Below are positions 60,951-64,000 of a DNA stretch of 64,000 nt, piece after piece. This DNA is from Elmis aenea (taxonomy: Eukaryota > Arthropoda > Insecta > Coleoptera > Elmidae). Position 1 is the stretch's first letter; each line of letters opens with the position of its first letter. The notes under the pieces are model-generated. The model was given only the letters and a program-made list of their open reading frames with translations. It had not been told where the DNA came from and did no database searches. Location of the stretch: contig OX393579.1 in NCBI GenBank assembly GCA_947652605.1, positions 44,088,970 through 44,152,969 on the forward strand, read 5' to 3'. Made by a program: the position numbers and the translations under genes.

Positions 60951-61102
60951 GGTCAACTCACACCGGCGCGATCTCGACGCGGGCGCGGGCTCGGTCACGA
61001 TAATTAGTAACCTGGTTACGTAAGTAAGTAACATGGTTACCAATTATCGTGATCGCGCCCGCGCCCGTGCCCGCTTCGAGATCGCGCCGGTGTGTGTGGA
61101 CC
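60951..61102. mobile_element. GC-rich foldback MITE (152 bp) with TTAA flanks
   Basis: Arms of about 70 bp pair almost perfectly: left GGTCAACTCACACCGGCGCG, right CGCGCCGGTGTGTGTGGACC. The loop is about 8-10 bp around GTAAGTAAG. TTAA stands directly outside both ends (60947-60950 and 61103-61106), the target site used by piggyBac-type transposases. The arms are strongly GC-rich (CGATCTCGACGCGGGCGCGG) in an AT-rich intron. No coding capacity. Confidence 0.8.
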
Positions 61103-61184
61103 TTAATACTATAGTTTTGCGCTTCTTCTATCACACTGGGGATTTTTAGATCCGTTCTAATTATTTATTTGTCACGAACCACGG

Positions 61185-61965
61185 TGCGTCGACTATCAGG
61201 CGCAACACTTTAGACTGAAATCTCTCAAGAATTACAGTATTTGATATGGGCGCTGTGCCCCACAATTGGACTCCGTATGACCGACCATACTGGTTTCAGC
61301 ACTGTTTTGTACACTAATATTTTGTTTTCTAAGCTGAGATTCGATTTTTTTTTTTTAACAACCAGTATAATTTACCGAGTGTGGGAAAGTTGCTTTCCTT
61401 TGTTCCAAATGTGTGTTGTCCAGGTTAGTCTGCGGTCTAGATCAGTGTTTTTCAAAGTGTGGTCCGCGGACTCCTACGGGTCACTGAATCCTTCTAAAGG
61501 GGTCCCCGAGCCGAGACCAGAAGAAAACAAAAATATTGTCTACAAAACAATTCATAGGACTCCTCTGCAAGAATTTAATTTTAAAAGGAATCATCAGAGT
61601 AAAAAGTTTGAGAAACACTGGTCTAGATGTATGCCAAGATATTTGGTCGAGTTCTGTTTTGGTATCTGTCTGTCGTTGAGTGTTACTGGTGAACATGTTT
61701 CCTTTTTTTTTTCAGTAAATGTCAGCTCTACGGTTTTTGATTGGTTTTGCTTTTATCCTCCAACGTCTGAGCCAGATGTGCGTTTTATTAAGGTGGTTTT
61801 GGATAATAGTTAAAGCCATCCTCGGGTCCGTGTGTGACGCCATTAATGTTGTGTCGTCTGCAAATGTGGCAATAGTTGTGTTGTTTGACGTTTAAAAATC
61901 TGAAGTAAATAAAATATATAATAGGGATCCCAACACGCTACCCTGCTGAACGTCAGAATTAATTT
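61185..61965 (-). pseudogene. Jockey-like non-LTR reverse transcriptase relic
   Basis: On the minus strand from 61965: DVQQGSVLGSLLYILFTSDF, then after a stop TSNNTTIATFADDTTLMASH (the FADDT catalytic motif of the jockey clade) and TIIQNHLNKTHIWLRRWRIK. Downstream of the inserted MITE comes HLDRRLTWTTHIWNKGKQLS and, near 61300-61200, traces of the C-terminal ...CGAQRPYQIL and FSLKC blocks. Stops, including one between LFTSDF and TSNN, mark it as dead. The endonuclease part and the 5' half of the RT are not found. Confidence 0.8.
61443..61620. mobile_element. hAT-like MITE (178 bp) inserted in the jockey relic
   Basis: Ends CAGTGTTTTTCAAAGTGTGG and, on the minus strand, CAGTGTTTCTCAAACTTTTT. 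Exact 8-bp duplication GTCTAGAT at 61435-61442 and 61621-61628. Taking it out rejoins the jockey reading through the LDRRLTW motif. Same family as 27385 and 44828. Confidence 0.9.
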
Positions 61966-63444
61966 GATGTAGTTCTGTATATTTGGTGTCTATCTAGATA
62001 TTTGGTGTCTATCTAGAAAATGTCTTTGTTGTTTATAGTTCTTACTTTAATATCTGAATTCTCCTGCCAGTTTTTCTGAGCTAAAAGTGGTTGAAAATGA
62101 GTTGCGGAGTAGTCTAATACAACAGATAAAAGCATTCTATGGTTTTATTGTTCTGTGTTGTTGTTTATGAGCGACGGTTAAAGTGTGTTACTGAATATTT
62201 TAAAAAAAAAACGTGTTTTCATTGTTCGTGTCTCATTTGTATTTAGACTTCGCCATTTACTTGCTTAATTTTCCTCGTATACTTATACTGTCCAGTATAA
62301 ATCAAAATGATCAGCTGTCTTTATATTTTTTGTCCCACTCTCAGTATAATATTAAGGTTCTAAATGAAAAATTTAGTAATACATCTATCCTGATAAGAAG
62401 CATTTTTTGCTTAAGATGATTCTATATGAACCACAAAAAAGTAAAATCTGTTGGGCGATTTCAGGAGATTGGAGTAGATGTCGCAGCGTTTTCAAAACCT
62501 ATCTTTTACATTATTCTTTAGATAGATAAAGCTACAAGGGAACAGGCAATATCTTAACATAATAAAATCTCTATCTTGTTAAAGAATCAGTCGTTTTACC
62601 TATCCGGTTGAATTCTTAAGCTTTAGACAGTATCTTTCAGAATTTACTATTTTTTCATTTGCATTGAATCATCATAATATGCTGTTTACTTTACATTCTA
62701 CCAAACACATATGTATCACATTTTTCTTCTGGTAAACAAAAAAGAAAATGTGTAGCGGATGGAATTTTTGAAGGTATCGATCAAATACAATATGATTGAA
62801 AAATGTATTGCTAGCCAGCGAAGCTTCCTTCCTGTTGTAAATTTTAAGTTCCGAGAGACTAAAACTCTGTTTTTTTTTCTAAACCACTTATACAATAAAT
62901 CGTTGAAATCTTCTAAATGAATTCATTGAGAACTTCTTCCGTTTTAAAACGCCTTAAACTGCATTAAAAGAAACTGAAAATAGCTTTGGTGGAAGTACGT
63001 TTTATCTATATGCCGTTGGATTTCAGCCAACTTTGTTATCTTTCGCAAACAGCTGTAGTAGCCAATGTAATCACGATCCGTTGCAACTAGTTACAGAGTA
63101 CAACACAAACAACGATAACAATAGAACGTCGAAGCTTTCAAAAAGTTTTCCACAACTGCGCTATTATAAATTCGTGCTGCCTGCAAAATATTTGCTTATC
63201 TTAGATATTATACATATAATAGATTTCACATTTCCATTAAGTAATAAAAAATGCAGAGACTATGAAACATATCTCTTTTTTGTAGTTGTTACTTCAGGTC
63301 AGTAGTGCGGAAATTGTTGGTCCCAACCCTTTGAGAAGTTGTGCAAACAACTAAGAGTGTTACAGAAAGTTTAAATTAAATATTAAATCCATCAAGTTTG
63401 TCCTAGAAGGTCCAGAATATAAAATCAGATTAATTAATTCCATC

Positions 63445-64000
63445 CAGGGACTGAGAACGGAACGAAAACGAAAACGTTAAACGAAATTAACCGAAATTTT
63501 TTTAAGAACGAAAACGAAACCGAAAACGAAATTATTATTTTTCGTTCAAGAACGAAAACGAAATAAATATTTTCCAAAACCGGTTTTAACCGGTTTTAAC
63601 CGGTTTTCTCGCTATTTTAATTTTATTTGTTAAACACAAACGCGAATTTACCTTTTGTGCTGGGGAAACTCCACGAGGCAGTAAAAAATCTCACTTGAAA
63701 TAAGTGAGCTTCACTTTTCTCCATATATTTACGTGAATATGTATTAACAACTGTATTGTTTATACTTGCGATTTCGTGTAACACAATTAACGGTACAGAT
63801 ATTCTCTATTTCTAATTTGTTTTTTAGATCATCAATATAGAATACACACTTGATTGAATATATATTATCAATGTGTATGTTTTATTTGCGTTTAGTTTAG
63901 ACATAATAATAGTAAAATTTATTCTTACTTCGAAAAGGACTAATGTAAAAGAAGATTTATTGGAAGATGTGTTGCTAATAAGATTTAACGGAATGTGAAA
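63445..64000. mobile_element. hAT-like element, second copy of the 20330 family (cut by window end)
   Basis: Starts CAGGGACTGAGAACGGAACG and follows 20330-20830 closely: AACCGGTTTTAAC (repeated here), AAACACAAACGCGAATTTAC, CACGAGGCAGTAAAAAATCT, and TTTATTGGAAGATGTGTTGC. Differences are scattered substitutions and short indels (an extra GTTTA near 63893, an additional ACGAAAACG block near 63475). The right end lies outside the window. Confidence 0.9.

Larger units (their letters stand above)
60342..64000 (+). other. Downstream intron of rut-like gene (5' part)
   Basis: Starts with GTAAGA. The next cyclase exon was looked for and not recognised before the window ends. It holds a GC-rich foldback (60951-61102), a jockey-like relic (61185-61965) with a MITE inside, two adjoining 19-bp units of ATATTTGGTGTCTATCTAG (61979-62016) and the start of a hAT-like element (63445). 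I see nothing interpretable in 62020-63440. Confidence 0.8.

Noticed and set aside
60342..64000. Search for the next cyclase exon
   Set aside because: No sequence coding for the continuation of C1a after the GEPG motif was recognised with splice sites; it probably lies beyond 64000.
1..64000. CRISPR arrays, bacterial operons, rRNA or tRNA genes
   Set aside because: No regularly spaced repeats, Shine-Dalgarno-linked gene strings, cloverleaf or rRNA-like sequence was seen; spliced exons and TE content show that this is animal DNA.

Overview
This is eukaryotic, very AT-rich DNA from an insect (a beetle or other holometabolous insect fits best; the species cannot be told from the sequence). Three short plus-strand exons with proper splice sites read through in frame: 5657-5775, 30185-30296 and 60055-60341. 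Joined by phase (0/2, 2/0, 0/2) they give about 172 contiguous residues of the first catalytic domain (C1a) of a class III adenylyl cyclase. The wording of that domain is closest to the Ca2+/calmodulin-responsive type I cyclase, Drosophila rutabaga (rut). No other host gene, tRNA or rRNA was recognised, so the whole window appears to lie inside one rut-like gene. The two complete introns are about 24.4 kb and 29.8 kb, and parts of an upstream and a downstream intron fill the ends.

The introns are packed with old and middle-aged mobile DNA, often nested. (1) Non-LTR retrotransposon relics: RTE-like reverse transcriptases (24330-25570 minus, 35790-38245 plus, 41046-42137 plus), an I-group fragment with RNase H (28040-29285 plus) and a jockey-like copy (61185-61965 minus). 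(2) A 5'-truncated Penelope-like element with a GIY-YIG endonuclease, inverted terminal copies and a 13-bp target duplication (18028-18925). (3) A Tc1/mariner-superfamily DD41D transposase gene with an intact catalytic triad but a frameshifted N-terminus (16357-17604). (4) Many non-autonomous hAT-like elements (CAG...CTG ends, 8-bp target duplications) at 11032, 20330, 28659, 44828, 50988, 61443 and 63445. (5) A striking set of long inverted-repeat (foldback) elements, many ending in TATACAGGGTG or TACCGGGTG, the largest a 1.27-kb near-palindrome at 52479-53751.

Layout: 1-5656 upstream intron with a small foldback and a mariner relic; 5657-5775 exon; 5776-30184 first full intron (foldback, hAT, DD41D, Penelope and LINE copies); 30185-30296 exon with the first metal-binding Asp; 30297-60054 second full intron (two multi-level TE nests, giant palindromes); 60055-60341 exon with the second metal-binding Asp; 60342-64000 downstream intron with a GC-rich foldback, a jockey relic split by a hAT MITE, and a second copy of the 20-kb hAT family.

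I found no convincing new biological system. The points most worth a second look are the long hairpins that must be transcribed in the cyclase pre-mRNA, the transposase-like ORF in the loop of the largest hairpin, the nested insertions with readable target duplications, and the 10-12-bp duplication around the element at 36497-38205.
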